This document shows positions 62,394 through 64,000 of a stretch of DNA of 64,000 bases, piece by piece. Each line of letters starts with the position of its first letter. Within the stretch, counting starts at the first letter, position 1. The notes beneath the pieces were generated by a model. It was not told the DNA's origin. It made no database searches and saw nothing but the letters and a program-made list of their open reading frames with translations. A program made the translations under genes and the position numbers. This stretch comes from Lithospermum erythrorhizon. Taxonomy: Eukaryota; Streptophyta; Magnoliopsida; Boraginales; Boraginaceae. The stretch is taken from positions 496,001 to 560,000 of the forward strand of contig JADFUC010000085.1 in assembly GCA_019722365.1 (NCBI GenBank), given 5' to 3'.

Positions 62394-64000
62394 TTTACTA
62401 TTATTTGTTTTTGTTATTATTGATGGAGTTGGGACCATTTACTAATCCTAATATTTATTTTGAGTATTATTACATCAATATAAGTTGAGCCTAAGTTGTA
62501 ATTCATGTTTATTTGATATGTAACTCCACCAAATATGTTTTGAAATCTAGTGTATCAATGAATTAGTTTGTTATTTGTCCTTATTCCGGTTACATATCTA
62601 GAGATGAGATAGGTCATTCAAATAAACATAAAAGTACTATACGAGCAAGCCTAAACCTTAATGCAAAATCAATTACTCCTATATAACTTTATATGTATGA
62701 TAAAAAAAAACTAGATGATTAATAATGCACTTGAAGATAGAGTAAGGTACACAACACGAACTTAGATGCATTTGTGTGCAATATAAATGTAGTATTAGCA
62801 CTATAGAGCATATCTTTAAGGAGAAACCTGGAAAACTAAATTATTACATTGCAAAAGAGGAAACTAGGGTCCATGATTTATTAGGCTTCATGTGTCTACT
62901 CTAGAGACTATAAGATAAAAGGAGTTCTTTGTGGGAATTCTGCAGCTTTCAATGTTACAAAAGGAGCATGCGTATTCATGTGGCCTGATTTGTAAAAATG
63001 ATGTGAAGGATTATGGCTTTACAATGCACTATATAAACCAACCCAAATATGGGTTTATTTGGCGTCCCAGTGACCACTTGCAACATATTCAAGATGTAAC
63101 ACGCCTGAAAATTGAATTGATATGTTATTAGATTTGATAAATTAATTTTCTAAATTACTATAGGGTTTCAACACGTTTGTTTACACTCACGCGATCTATA
63201 AAAAGGATTTTCACTAGATTATCATCCTAAAAAGTTCAATCTAATAAGAAGCATATTGAAATAATAGAACTTGTGAGTGAAAACAAGTGTATCCCTAAAT
63301 AATACAGTAGGATTTATAGGAAGGTTTTCAAAATTTAGAAATCTATGATTAAGTTCCTACTCTAACTAAATTGTGAGAAGTCAATGATTGAAAAATTATT
63401 GATAAGGAATAAATTAAAATTTTCTTAAAATGTGTGTATTATCAAACCTCCCAATCATTTAGTGATTGAGGGAAATTTTTATTATCAAAATTGAAAATGA
63501 ATGGGATGGAGTATTTAATAATTCTCTTGGAAAATCATATCGGCGTCCATTCCATAGTAGCAATTTAGCAATCATTCCTTTTGGTATAGAGTTGGATAAT
63601 TACTTGATTGTTTTGGATATCAACCAACGTTTTTTGCTCAATTTCGACCAGAATGTCAGTTGAGCAGGTATCGAGCCGGTTCTTTAGCCAAGTATTAAGC
63701 GGGTATCGAGTAGCCTGATCAATTTATACATAAAAATGTGTAAAAAGTTATAAATAAGTCGGGTTTTAACGGATATCAAATGTATATACTTTATTGAGTA
63801 GGAAAATTACCTGTTGTTTCCAGTACCGATCAATCCTACTATCATAATCCTACTTGATAATCAATTTAACACGTAATAAAATCGGATTTTTCAAATCGAA
63901 ACTATGTACCATTTGGAGCCCATTATGAGTAGGGTAGTACTGGGCTAGCATTTACTCAATACCTGACAGGCTGACATGACCCGGCCCATTTCCAAGTCTA
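62394..64000. other. BURP gene 3' flank and intergenic DNA
   Basis: The first 200 bp are the 3' UTR. No supported gene after that. At 63.65-63.75 kb GAGCAGGTATCGAGCCGG and GCGGGTATCGAGTAGCC look like a repeated GGTATCGAG motif, possibly the subterminal part of a DNA element running out of the window. Confidence 0.5.

Noticed and set aside
1..64000. CRISPR array, tRNA or rRNA genes
   Set aside because: No regularly spaced repeat-spacer structure was seen, and no tRNA cloverleaf or rRNA segment was recognised on either strand by eye.

Overview
This is a plant nuclear window, most likely from a eudicot. It is AT-rich, its genes are intron-containing with GT-AG (and one GC-AG) splice sites, and the protein families are plant-specific (L-type lectin receptor kinase, SRO, CASP-like, BURP/PG1-beta). 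Decayed Ty1/copia, Ty3/gypsy and hAT elements fill the space between genes. I cannot fix the family or species from the sequence alone.

Six protein-coding genes are supported. Left to right: (1) an intronless L-type lectin receptor-like kinase of the S.1 type, 14038-16032 (+); (2) a 12-exon boron efflux transporter of the BOR1 type, 21505-25392 (-), with a long AUG-stop-rich leader; (3) a 5-exon SRO (PARP-like plus RST) gene without a WWE domain, 27671-29555 (-); (4) a 7-exon plastid-type RsmG/GidB 16S rRNA methyltransferase, 41628-44216 (+); (5) a 3-exon CASP-like protein 4A gene, 45110-52011 (-), whose 5.7 kb first intron holds a copia element and partial duplications of its own exon 1, and whose exon 1 has a frameshift; (6) a 3-exon polygalacturonase-1 beta-like (BURP) gene, 60076-62393 (+). 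Exons were joined by hand from splice signals; reading phase is kept at every junction (predicted lengths 664, 699, 389, 270, about 312 and 630 aa).

Mobile DNA: a tandem repeat block at 1-860; an LTR/PBS/PPT miniature element at 4.2-4.8 kb; a degraded antisense Ty3/gypsy element at 5.0-9.5 kb; a 658-bp non-autonomous hAT element with an 8-bp target duplication at 12.5-13.2 kb; a decayed repeat area at 33.6-41.4 kb with two related copies of one segment; a copia element at 46.55-50.65 kb inside CASPL intron 1; and an antisense copia element at 53.0-58.5 kb whose left LTR is split by another insertion.

The genes do not form a pathway. They are independent loci: boron export, stress-related PARP-like signalling, plastid rRNA methylation, membrane-domain organisation, receptor signalling and cell-wall pectin metabolism. 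The most interesting signals are the AUG-stop cluster upstream of the boron transporter, the CASPL locus with repeated exon-1 fragments plus a retroelement in one intron, and the nested LTR structure at 53-58.5 kb.
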